Assembly: GCA_016165875.1 (NCBI GenBank)
Contig: JABBOT010000003.1
Location: 28,505,816-28,569,815 of the forward strand
Length of the DNA: 64,000 nt
Direction of reading: 5' to 3'
Source of the DNA: Acanthopleura granulata
Lineage: Eukaryota; Mollusca; Polyplacophora; Chitonida; Chitonidae
The first letter of the stretch is position 1. Every line of letters starts with the position of its first letter. Shown piece after piece: positions 1 to 10,916 of this stretch. The translations under genes and the position numbers were made by a program. Below the pieces are notes generated by a model that saw only the letters and a list, made by a program, of their open reading frames with translations, ran no database searches and was not told the DNA's origin.

Positions 1-3000
1 CGACAGGAAAAAGCCTTAGAAAAGTTTGAGCATGAAGAAAGTGACTTGCCTCAGTTACTTCAGAGACATAACAATGAGATGCGCAGTCTGAAAGATCAGC
101 TGAGGAAGGCGCGAGAGAAGAACAGCCGCACTGAGCGCAGCCTTCACGATGCAGACACAGAGAGAGAACAGCTCAAGCGCCAGGTGACAAAATATCGCGA
201 CTTGGCAGAGGAGCGAGGTTTGCCACAACGAGACGAGATGCACCGGCGCCTGCTGGCAGCGGAGGATGACCTGCAGGAAAAAGACAAGAGAGTCAAGGTA
301 CGTGGCCAGTTTTGTGATTACAAAGTGTGGGTGGAGATGGGTTATTGTTGTTGTTGTTTTTGTTTGTTTTTGTTTAGATGAAGGTCATTTTTTTTTTTTT
401 TTTGTTTTTGTTTGTTTGTTTGTTTTTCATTGGATCAAGTTCATGGAGGATTTGTAACTGACTAAACCCATTTGTTACAGACGTTGACCCTTTGAGCCAC
501 GGAATCACAAAGCTGTCTAGATTTTAATATAGGTTATGGCATTATTCCTAAACTTGAATTTGAACTTAAGGTCTTGGACAACTCTTAGTAGTTGAGTAAA
601 ATTTCGCATGGTAAATCTCAGTTTCAGGGCTGGAAATTGTTTTAAAGTGAAAACTAATCTTAATTTGCATGTACGTGTGCAATTCCTGGGCCAGATGCAC
701 ACTGGTTGCTTGTTGCTTATCGGTGTGTTTATGCACAGTACACAAGATTATTTCATTTGGGTGGATGAATGGAAACCAGACAGGGCTGTGGAGGAAACCT
801 CTGCACCTTATCAGGTATCATTAGATATTGTGACATAAAGCTTCAACCTAACTGAAAGAAGCTTGATTCAAAAACATTTCAACAGCAGTGTGATTTTAGT
901 TACATGTAACTGAGTTAATTTAAACCTGCAATACATCCTACTGTGCCTCAGTGGGTTTTCTAGTCACTTTCCCATAGTGGTAACTACAATAAGAAATAGT
1001 TGTAGACAAGTTTTGTATTGAATTTTCATGGAATGAATTGAGTTTTTTATACAATGGTGATAAAATATATAGCCACTTTATCGTAAGGGTAGCCGCAGTG
1101 AGAAATATGTGAAAATTGAGTTTTGTATTGGATTTTCATGAAATGAAATTTGGATACAATTTTGAGTTTTTGATACAGTGGTGGTGAAAAGATATGGAGT
1201 TTTCTGATTGTTCAAATTAGTTTGTAAAAAGAATTTCGCCAGAAAAAAAACCCAGTAGGTGTTGAGCGAGTTGTGATTTGAGGGAGGGTGCATTTATTAG
1301 TTGTGGTGTTTTGAGCAAAACAAAAACATCGCAGTTGGTTTTAAAATAATTCTTCTGTCGTTTGATAACTCATATTTATCTGATCCTTTGTGTTGTGCAT
1401 ATCTGAATTGGTCTCGTCTTTTTTTTTTTTTTTTCCTTTTTTTTTGTCTTTGCAGGAGTTGGAACGTCACTTAGAAAACTTAACGAAAAACCACAAGCAT
1501 CAAATTGGCATCGAAATTGCACGGCACAGAGAGCTGCAGCGGAAACATGAAGAACTGACTGAAAATTTCAAGAGACTTCAAATCCAGCTCAAGGCAAGTC
1601 AGTTTAAGTTAACCTTCTCTGGCTGGATGAAAGAACGGTCATATTGTCCTAATGTGCCTGGCCCTTTACATGGATCATGTAGTAGCATGATTAAGAGATT
1701 ACTGTAAATGACCTAAAATTTCGCCCTCTGTTAAATGTCATGAAATATTAAAATTGATGCTTCGGTGCACACTTTCCAGTGGTATGTCATTCTACTTTCT
1801 TAACACACCTCAAATCACCTTTCTGATATCAAAAGAACTCTCAGAATCGGGCAAACTGAGTGACTTTGTCATGGTCAAAATTTTAGGTCATTATCAAAGT
1901 GGAATTGTTTTGCCTTCGGTAGGCACATCTATGGTATTTAATTAAAAAGGACAGCAATGGCGAAGAAATTGTTGTCAGTAATTCTGTACAGTGACTACAC
2001 TATGGCTGTCTCAGACAGGGAGCTCACATCTTCTATCATCACTGCATGAGTCTTACACAGGGAACTTTGCATAAACCTCTGCCTTCACTATGCCCAGTCT
2101 TCACTAAACCAGCCTCAAACAGAGAACTTCATACATCTTTTGTCTTCACAATACCAGTTTCAAAGAGAGAACTCTGCACATCCCGACCCCTCACTATACC
2201 AGTCTCAAACAGGGAACTTCATACATCCTTAGTCTTCACAATACCAGTCTCAAACAGGGAACTTCATACATCCTTTGCCTTCACTATACTAGTCTCAAAC
2301 AGGGAACTTCATACATCCTTTGCCTTCACTATACCAGTCTCAAACAGGGAACTTCATACATCCTTTGCCTTCACTATACTAGTCTGAAACAGGGAACTTC
2401 ATACATCCTTTATCTTCACTATACCAGTTTCAAACAGAGAACTCTGCACATCCCGACCCTTCACTATATCAGTCTCATTCAGGGAACTTCATGCATCCTT
2501 TGCCTTCACTATACTAGTCTCAAACAGGGAACTTCATACATCCTTTGTCTTCACTATACCAGTTTCAAACAGAGAACTCTGCACATCCCGACCCTTCACT
2601 ATACCAGTCTCATTCAGGGAGCTTCATACATCCTTTGCCTTCACTATACTAGTCTCAAACAGAGAACTTCGCACATCCTCTGCCTTACTATGCTAGTCTC
2701 AAACAGGGAACTCTGTGTATCTTCTGTTGTTACTACCCTAAATCTTCTGCAGATTTGAACAGTAGATTATACCAATGTAATTTGAAAACAAAAAGATTTT
2801 GAAGATTAAATGTATTATACAGATGGAAGCACAAATGAACTTTACGTGAAATCATTTTACCATAAATTTGCGAAACATGTTTCAGGTTACCGTAAAAATA
2901 TTAAGGAGCACCCCTGGTCTCCAACAGGGAACTTTTCACATTCTCTGCCTTCACTGTACCAGTTTCAAATAGGGAACTTGGCACATCCCCAGCCTTCACT

Positions 3001-6000
3001 GTACCAGTTTCAAATAGGGAACTTGGCACATCCCCAGCCTTCACTGTACCAGTTTCAAATAGGGAACTTGGCACATCCCCAGCCTTCACTGTACCAGTTT
3101 CAAATAGGGAACTTGGCACATCCCCAGCCTTCACTGTACCAGTTTCAAATAGGGAACTTGGCACATTCCCAGCCTTTACTATACTACTGTCAAACAGGAT
3201 TAAATGTATTATTCAGTTAGGAGCACAAATGAACTTTCTATGAACTTTCTAAATCATAGAAAAACCATATCAGCTGGCAATCCTCTAAATAAATGTGCTA
3301 AAAAATGCACAATGTCTGTGGTCGAATTTGTTGAGGATTTAGAGTATGCCAGTCTTATATTGGGAAGTTTGGACAGTCCTTGCCATCACTATATAAACTG
3401 TAGTTACCTTGGAAGACGAGTGGAAAATAAGACGTCTTGAAGGACAATGTTTTCATTTGTTTTCTGTTAATTGTTAACAGGAAAAAGAAAAGGAGTTGGA
3501 CATAAAAAATATATATGCTAATAGGATGGCAAAACGGCAGCCTGCTTCGTATGGGGGCACGCCTCACGAAAGTCCCTCCCCCCTGAAAGCTGACAGACAG
3601 CGCAGGCTCTCCAACTCTGAAGCAACACCGAGACAGAAGGCCAAGGCATATGAACAAGAACGCCGGCAAAAAGAGGTAGTTATTTGTGTAAACTCTGATC
3701 AGGGTTGTCTACCTGTAGATTTTGTTGACAACTTATTTCAATGATTATCATTGATTACCATTGTAGTTTTAACACAAGATCTTGGCCTGCTTAAAGATAA
3801 CATCATAGATCAGATAGGTTTTTGCCGGAACCTTTCTTGTAACTGAGAGCAATTCATGGTTTTATCACCCAAACATATTGCCATTTCCATTAGTTGAATG
3901 AAACTAAAATAATATAGTCTGGATAAACTGTTTATATTTCCTGGCACTGATCTCAACAGTCCCTGTTTATTATTCTGGGGCTGACTTCATAAGGGGATTT
4001 TTGACTGGAGTCAAAAATTTTACACTTTGTCATAATACACACTTTAATGCTTAAGAAATTCAGATTTTGATGTATTACATAAAGTGTGGAGTTCACATTT
4101 CCAGCTTTGACTTGGGTGAAACTGGATTTTGGACTTGGAATATGACTACAAGTTATTATTTATGTACTTGATTGGTGTTTTACCCCATACTCAAGAATAT
4201 TTCACTTATACAACGGCAACCAGCATTATGGAACCCAGTGGAATGACCATCCGCAGGTCGCTGGCGAACCTTCCCACATACGGGAGGAGAAGCCAGCATG
4301 AGCTGGACTTGAACTCACAGCGACCACATTACAGTGAGTGGCACTTAGGTCATTGCACTGTTCTGGTGCGCTAACCCCTTCAGCCACGTAGGCCCCAACT
4401 TGATTAAGAAAATATGTTCATCACTCAGGGGATGTGATAAGATAATAACCTTGCTGAGAGTTAAATAGGGTGTTTTCTGTTTATTTATTTGTTTATTTGA
4501 TTGGTGTTTTATGCCATACTCAAGAATATTTCATTTATACAATGGCGGCCAGCATTATGGTAGGAGGAAACCCACAACCATCCACATGTTGCTGGTGGAC
4601 CTTCCCATGTATGGCAGAAGAGAAAGCCAGCATGAGCTGGACTTAAACTCACAACGATGCATGTCTTCGAACATTTTGAAACTGAGAAGGTTTATACAGA
4701 GTTGAAATGTACCTGTTGACAAGGTTGAGCCATTTGTGGATTAATTGTTGGGTTCCATGTCTTCATCATTTGTTGGTTATTATCTCTGGGGTTGTATGTT
4801 ATAGGGGCCTACCACTGTTATTAAAATGGGAGTAGGTTTAATAACTTTTTTTGTTTGTTTGTTGTTTTTTTTTTTGAAGTTTAGGTTTTTTCACTATAAG
4901 GCTATAGTGTATACCTTATTGGTTGTCTAGCCTGTTATCTTGTCCTGCCTCTCCGCTAAATATTAATTTCATTTTCACCCAGTGATGTTAATTTCCTACT
5001 TAAATGCCCTTAAATAGGGCAGTTAAAGTTGGTTAAGAGAATAAATGTTGAAAGACCATTTTTGCAGTATTTGTGATCTTTTCTTAACAGATATACTAGA
5101 ACATGAGTATGCTCAGAAAAAGTGAGCAGAGATTGTAACATCAGTATGTGACATGTGCCTGTATTTTTCATTCTTCACAGAAAAATAGGACAGCTCTGGA
5201 TGAGAAACTGGCATGGGAGCAACTTGAGTTTGATCGTCAGCAAGCAGAGAAAGAGCGACGTGACCGCGAGAACAGAGAGATGAAAGAGAAGGAGGAGCAA
5301 GCAATTCGTGAGAGGGTCGAACGTGAAGAACAGGAGATCCGGCGGAAAATAGAAGCGGAGAAGCGTGAGCAAGAAGAGCGAGAGAAGGCAATGAAGGAAG
5401 AGAAGCGCTTGGCAGAGGAGAGAGAAAGGCGGAGACAAGAGGAGATAATGGAACGTCAGCGGGGCGAGAGGGAGAAACAAGCGCAGGAAGAACGTGCCAG
5501 GCAGGAGGAGGAGAGGCGGGCCCGAGAGGAAAGGGAGAGAGCGGAGAACGATGCTAAGCTTCAAGAGGAGAGAAGGAAGAAAGACGATCTCCTGGCACGC
5601 CTTAAAGCCCTGGATTCTGATTCAGGGAAAAAAGAGGAGAAAAACTCCTTCTTTCTGACCAATGATCATCAGAGTGGGACCTCGTCTGCAGCCAGTAAGA
5701 AGAGCACCTATAGCTTCAGCCAAGCCACAGAAAATCTACACAACGGGAAACCGTCACATGAGGAAAATCTTGTCCCATATTTGGAGAAACGTAGAAATCG
5801 ATCATTGTCTACCGAAGAGGAGTCCGGCTACCAGCCATCATTCTCAGACTCTGTGTTCAAGGAAAAAAGACCTCCTAAAGACTCATTTGCTGTGATTTCA
5901 AACCCAAAGGAATCTACTCAGGGTGACATTACTGCCAGTCAAAAGGCTCGCAAAAATAATCTCATGGATGAACTGTTTGGTAAGAGCCGTGAAAATTCTT

Positions 6001-6317
6001 CTGCCGCACCTAAAGCAGAAATGTCTGACTTCAGTGATTTTTTAGCACCAAATACTTCCCCGGCCCGAAAGAAGTTCCCATGGGACGAGAAAACAAATCA
6101 TGCCAATGGTGACAAAAGCTATTTCAAGCAGCAGAGGAAATCAAGTGCCTTGTATGGAGGGGGGGCAGCCTTAGTTGATGACGACTCAGACCTGACAAGT
6201 GACAAAGCGCATCTATTACCTCTGCGCACCCGCCAGCAGCCGACGACAATACAGAACAAACCCACTGTTAATGCTGTCGATAACTTTGATGATGACATTG
6301 AAGAAGTTATTCTCTAA
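1..6317 (+). CDS. LCA5: lebercilin (LCA5 family), 3' part of gene, last four coding exons
   Basis: Ciliary protein of the lebercilin family, which in vertebrates acts at the connecting cilium/basal body with intraflagellar transport. Visible coding exons are 1-297 (open at the window start), 1456-1593, 3481-3675 and 5181-6317 (TAA), all phase 0, giving 588 C-terminal residues. The family signature is clear: SDLPQLLQRHNNEMRSLKDQL in exon A, then the coiled coil ELERHLENLTKNHKHQ, then EKEKELDIKNIYANRM, matching the order in vertebrate lebercilin. The last exon starts with about 150 residues of E/R/K-rich coiled coil ending KKDDLLARLKALD. It continues as a low-complexity serine-rich tail and ends in acidic DDDIEEVIL. 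The intron after 1593 starts with GC (AAG|GCAAGT) rather than GT. Introns hold poly(T)/(TTTG)n near 390-425, a 45-bp minisatellite (2040-3195) and two SINEs (4165-4658). The start codon and upstream exons lie outside the window. Confidence 0.93.
955..1250. repeat. partially duplicated AT-rich repeat, related to 47180-47310
   Basis: Two diverged tandem copies (about 973-1080 and 1090-1200) share GAGTTTTGTATTGGATTTTC-like and GATACAGTGGTGGTGAAAA-like blocks. The right end (TTTTCTGATTGTTCAAATTAG) recurs at about 47280-47300 within the tetraspanin intron (CCTTCTGATTTGTTCAAATT), so it is a dispersed repeat. No coding capacity is seen. Confidence 0.5.
1594..1599 (+). other. GC 5' splice site in the lebercilin gene
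   Basis: The coding exon ends CTCAAG and the intron begins GCAAGT, a perfect match to the consensus of GC-AG introns apart from the T-to-C at position +2. The next exon (3481) follows a normal AACAG acceptor and joins in frame to give QLK/EKEKELDIKN, as in other lebercilins. No usable GT donor in the same frame preserves this family-conserved junction. Confidence 0.85.
2040..2720. repeat. 45-bp minisatellite, subfamily 1, in lebercilin intron
   Basis: About 14-15 imperfect units built on AACAGGGAACTTCATACATC followed by CTTTGCCTTCACTATACCAG and TCTCA. Some units carry the variant CTCTGCACATCCCGACCC. Because 45 is divisible by three, several frames stay open by chance across it; these are not genes. 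Confidence 0.92.
2918..3195. repeat. 45-bp minisatellite, subfamily 2, homogenised copies
   Basis: About six units related to the array 200 bp upstream, but with the form CAAATAGGGAACTTGGCACA plus TCCCCAGCCTTCACTGTACC. The central copies are identical to one another, so this block was amplified or homogenised more recently than the 2040-2720 block. It is open in at least one frame on each strand only because of the unit length. Confidence 0.92.
4165..4396 (-). mobile_element. tRNA-derived SINE, family 1, near full length
   Basis: Reads on the minus strand from the tRNA-like head (GGGGCCTACGTGGCTGAAGG, then box-B-like GAGTTCAAGTCCAGCTCATG) to the conserved 3' part ending AAAACACCAATCA. The family occurs about 20 times in this window. 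Located in the last lebercilin intron. Confidence 0.85.
4481..4660 (-). mobile_element. tRNA-derived SINE, family 1, head-truncated
   Basis: Same orientation as the copy 90 bp upstream. It keeps the tail (AAATAAATAAA on the minus strand), the CATACTCAAGAATATTTCA block on the plus strand and the B-box region, but lacks the head. Confidence 0.85.
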
Positions 6318-7248
6318 GTTTGTTCTTCAAGAGCGCAATGGCAACCAAAAACTACATTATAGGCATACTCATTAATTATAGTTTGTCTTTTTTTTCTACA
6401 TGTACATTGAAACCACAAGATCAGTCTCATTTTTATTTTCACTTTCTTTTTTTTTTTTCTTTTGCTCCTTTATTTAGGTACAGACTCAGCAGTTGTTTAC
6501 AAATAAGATGTTTCTGTTTTATTACATAGCCCAATACATCACGTCATAACAGTTTTTTTCTTTACAGGTTTACTCAACTACATGTACATGTGTATACATG
6601 TTATTTATTTACTTGCACAGATAATGCAAAACAACATGTCACAGGCCCGCTGACGTTATTCGATGTTGAATATGAGATAATTCACCTTATTATTGTAAGG
6701 CATGATAGAGGGTATAGTTTGACTCTGTTATGTTATAAATGATTGGCAGAAGAAGCATACACATGCACAAAAATATTAGAATTTGTTTTTACATAGTATG
6801 CAGATAAAGTTCCTTTTCAAAAAGCACACCCCAGCATACGTGGCTTTTTCGACTTGCTCTTTCAAGGGTACTGAATCCATTCTGATTGTGAGAGATAGGC
6901 AAGTCCAGGCTATGCCTAGCCTAAGCTGAAGTTAGATGGTAGATTCATAGAAACATGACCAGGACTACACGGTTTAACTCAAGAAACCCCACCTCCACTG
7001 TTAGCTAGTCAGTATTCTGTATTACCTTTGAAGAGATGCAGAATAGCCACTTACTGGACGTCGCGACTGTGCCTGGCCTAAGCAAAATCTTGGTTTCGGT
7101 GACAAAGGCCACAGCGTTTCGCCCCAGAAAACATATCTGGGCTCTCCGCCGATCAGAGTCAATTCTATACCCCTTGAAGCTTTTGGACCATTTCTGTTCT
7201 GTTTCTTATGTCAGTTGTGTTTGTTGTTTGCATATGCATGCATATACA

Positions 7249-7258
<10 letters not shown>

Positions 7259-7291
<33 letters not shown>

Positions 7292-7293
7292 AA
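7259..7293 (+). promoter_or_regulatory. (TA)n microsatellite and candidate lebercilin poly(A) signal
   Basis: A TATATA run of about 30 bases is followed directly by AATAAA at 7288-7293, about 970 bp after the lebercilin stop. Its use as the polyadenylation signal is inference. Confidence 0.35.
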
Positions 7294-8563
7294 ATGCAGA
7301 CTGTATGAATATACATCTCTCAAAGGATTATCAAGTACTGTTTAATAGTATTGTGTAGGGCAGAGATGGTTCAGACGACTGGATTAGACTGGCCTGGTGC
7401 TCTAATATACATGCACATATACATGTAGGTTTTGTATACCTGTGTATATTTTGTGTACCGAAGTTCATTTTGTGTACTGATATACATGGCATTACTCATT
7501 TGGATAATTGAGCATACACCAAGTAGCCTCCTTCGCTTTAAGGACTTTTTTTACTTTAAATTTTGAAATGTTTCAGTCCTGCATTTCAATTCACTTGAAA
7601 CTGAGGTGGCTGTTCTCTAGATGCATATACAGGCAGCAAGACCTCAATTTAACAGCAATAGTATAAAGACCAAAGATATGTAGCAGTGCAGTACAAAACT
7701 TTTTCCAAAGCATTATGTTAAGTGGAAGATGTTTTTCGTTGGACATATTAGAGGGCCCTCAGTATTGCTGATGTCCAGGGACATGCACATTCTACCATTT
7801 CGCACAATGATCATCTTACTTCATTGTGCACGCACACACACACACGTTGGAAACTGTTCATACATAATATGTAGGACACCAGTCTTTTATTTTTTTTCCT
7901 TTTTGTTTTAACATGACTTTAAACTCTTGTTTCTTAACTCATTCTCATTTTGAAGACAATTTTATATACTTAAGCACGTGTGTGCAGGTTTTTTTCTTTT
8001 TCTTTTTTCCCGCTAAGTAAAATTTTCTATTGTCTTCTCTCTCTAAATCTCCTCTCGATATCTACATGTATGTACATGTATGCGAACCCAAGGAAATGTT
8101 ATAGGACTGGTTGTGATATTCAAAATACATATACATTATGTCCAGTCTTCGATAAGATCTGATGTAAAGATGTATTTGTGGAATATATATATACTGTGCT
8201 ATTCAGTATTCTGAAGTTTGTGTTTGGGCTTATTTACTAACAACAATAACACGGAGTTTTATACGACGGAATACACCAACTGTGTAGCCTTTATTCCCGA
8301 CAATAAAACCAACACAGATATATCAAGCATAGTGACCATTATATGTACATGCACATGTTTTTTTTTCCTTTTTCGACTTTGATCCAAGGTGAATGCACAT
8401 GTACCTATGAAGGGGAACATCATAGTTGATGTGTACAAATCCACCCAGCAGGACTCCTACACAAAAGCCTAATTTGTAGCTTCCTGAAATGAGTGTAAAA
8501 TTGCATGTACATGTATACTTAAACCACAACCCCATGTCCCAGACCCACTGTCCGTGGGACTTT

Positions 8564-8907
8564 GGATGGTCGCGGATTTCCCTCAGGCTCTGCCCGGCTT
8601 CCCCCCACCACAATTCTGGCTGCTGTGGTGTAAGTGATTAGGTTGGTGTTTTATGCCGTACGTGGCCAGCATTGTGGTGGGAGGAAACCAGGCAGAGTCC
8701 AGAGGAAACCCACGACCATCCACAAGTTGCTGGCAGGCCTTACCATGTAAGACTGGAGAGGAAGCCAGCATGAGCTGGGCTTGAACTCAGCAACTACATT
8801 GGCGAGATGCTCCTGGGTCATTATGCCGCACTGGCACATGAACCCCGGAGGCCCCTCATGTGAGTGAAATATTCTAGAGTACACAGCAAAACACCAATCA
8901 AATAAAT
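8564..8907 (+). mobile_element. family 1 SINE interrupted by a second SINE
   Basis: Plus-orientation SINE sequence runs from GGATGGTCGCGG to GCTGTGGTGTAAGTG (8564-8633). It resumes at GTGAGTGAAATATTC and ends in the CAAATAAATAA tail (8856-8907). The gap is filled by a minus-orientation member of the same family. Confidence 0.75.
8635..8855 (-). mobile_element. tRNA-derived SINE, family 1, inserted into another SINE
   Basis: Minus-strand copy with head GGGGCCTCCGGGGTTC, B-box-like GAGTTCAAGCCCAGCTCATG and a 3' end carrying AAAACACCAACC. It lacks the CTCAAGAATATTTC block, so it is internally deleted. It sits inside the SINE spanning 8564-8907. Confidence 0.75.
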
Positions 8908-10916
8908 AACTCTTGTTACACTCTCTTTTAACACATCGCATACATGTTTTTGTAAACTCACAGCCTCTAGCACGTCATTCTATTACTTTACATCATGGCA
9001 CTACAATTTTTAGCAAAATATCATGAAGATTAGTCTCATTAGATTAACATGAGATGACATCAGATGATACAGAAAAATCTAATAATCTGCCCTAATTCCT
9101 ACACATTTTGGCATATGAAAGAGATTCTTTTAACAATACCCTCTGCTTGAATAACCAAACACCTTGCCAGCAATTGGAAAATGGCTGAAAATCGAATTAC
9201 AGTACATCCAACCATAGTTTGTATTAATGTGTAACCTGCATTCCCATTTATCCAAAAACAGGAATCAGTTATACCGATGAATGCGGGTTATTGATCCATA
9301 CCAGGCCACTGAGACCACTAGTAGTGAGGCTAAAGAAAACCGTGAAGACCTGGTGTGTCATATGGAGTCACAAGGTCAACCTGACGCAGCAGTGTTAAGT
9401 CATCATACTGAACGGAGCATATGGGGCCTGGGAAGGTAATGAGGAGTCTGGTGATGTACATTCCAGACCCGTGGGTTTCACTATAATTGAGGGGTTTCTA
9501 GTTCAAACTCTTCTATCGCTTAAGGTAAGACAAGACGTAATGTACCACGTGACTTGACAAAAATGTTATGCCACTATTTCTGATTTCACTTACTATAACA
9601 TAAGTGTCTAAAAAAAGTGTCACAAAAAGTTATTGAGTCTGGATGAACTATGGTGAAAATTGAAGAGCTGAAGGTTTGTGAATTTAAGGAAAGATATGTC
9701 ATTTGTACTTTCTGACTACTCTGAGATAGGTGATCGGTAAAATAAAGTCAACAAAACTTGCCTAATATTTTTGACAAGTGACATGATACAGTCGGACTCT
9801 TTTTAATTTTAGCGACAAGGGAGACAACTCGGAACTCCCCTCTTCTCCATTATGAGTAACCGGGAAGCTTTCTTGGTTACACGAACTGAGACCTAAGCTG
9901 TGGACATATAGTCTACTGTTCATTCCTGCCACTGTGAAACTGTTCTGTGGGCAAACTGGTAACCCACACGTACTATTAGTTACTGAGTGAAAGAATACAA
10001 AACTTATCCCAATATGAGGCTTACTGACCCCATATAGTGTCATATCCTTTCACTCAGTAAGTGTGTAACAAATTTATCCCGTGAAACACCCTAAAAACAA
10101 CACTGGAATTTGTTTCTTGTAAAACAAAACAAGCTTGAACACTAATTTCCGGTCGCATCAAGGAGCTCTGAATTTACCAAGCTGTGATTTGGAATTATGA
10201 CGTTATGAGGTATCTACGGATTTTCCTCTCCCAACAGATGTTGCCGTAGTGAATTAGTACTTCTACATGAAGTCCTTTGTCATGCAACGTCAATCATGTT
10301 GCGTAAAACGTTTTCATTCATGACATATATGCTCTTCTCATTGTACACAATGAACACACAAACCGATATCCCATTCCTAAAGGAATCGCATTTCTGTGGA
10401 AACCATTACACCAATGTTATTACATAACACAGCCTTTACAACCTTTTTTTGAAATCTTTTACTCACACATGGCATGGATAATGTATAAACTACTAATAAA
10501 TACATGTACAAACAAATAAATAAAAAGCACTTTCAGGAAGCTCTGTGTTACAAATTTCATAGTTATGCCTGCATTGCCTGGATGACACAGGCGTTTTCCA
10601 GGAAGTTGAAGCTAATTGCAAGTTTGTGCTTGTGCATCAATATTTTACCATCATTAAATATTTACAAGCAGGTAAATTCACAGATCTAAATCCAAACAGC
10701 TCATGCAAACAGGCTCTACAAGATATGGAACTCACATGACGCCTGGCCTTAACAATTAGTGCTAAAAATCATTCTTATGAATGTCAGAATTTGAAATAAA
10801 AACACTCGGGCCATGCTGATGGACGACAGATCTTGTTCACTTATTCTTTGAGTCTAGTGAACAATGAAATTCAATTCAGGTACTACAGGATCCTGTTTCA
10901 ACATCTCCAAACAATG

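Larger units (their letters stand above)
6318..10916. other. intergenic region between convergent LCA5 and GET1
   Basis: Holds the lebercilin 3' UTR, whose end may be marked by AATAAA at 7288-7293. Also present are a (TA)n microsatellite (about 7259-7288), a short (CA)n at about 7830 and a nested pair of SINEs (8564-8907). The GET1 3' UTR lies at its right edge. No open reading frame here shows splice-consistent or family-like coding sequence. Confidence 0.6.

Noticed and set aside
2046..3220. Open frames of 87-136 codons on both strands
   Set aside because: They lie wholly in a 45-bp minisatellite; a unit divisible by three keeps frames open by chance.
5113..5564. Minus-strand open frames opposite the last lebercilin exon
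   Set aside because: Antisense shadow of E/R/K-rich coding sequence; no splice or family support.
8651..8941. 96-codon minus-strand open frame
   Set aside because: Contained in the nested SINE pair.
9762..10043. 93-codon minus-strand open frame between LCA5 and GET1
   Set aside because: No domain, no matching splice sites and no support as an extra exon of GET1, whose terminal exon is at 10917-10993.
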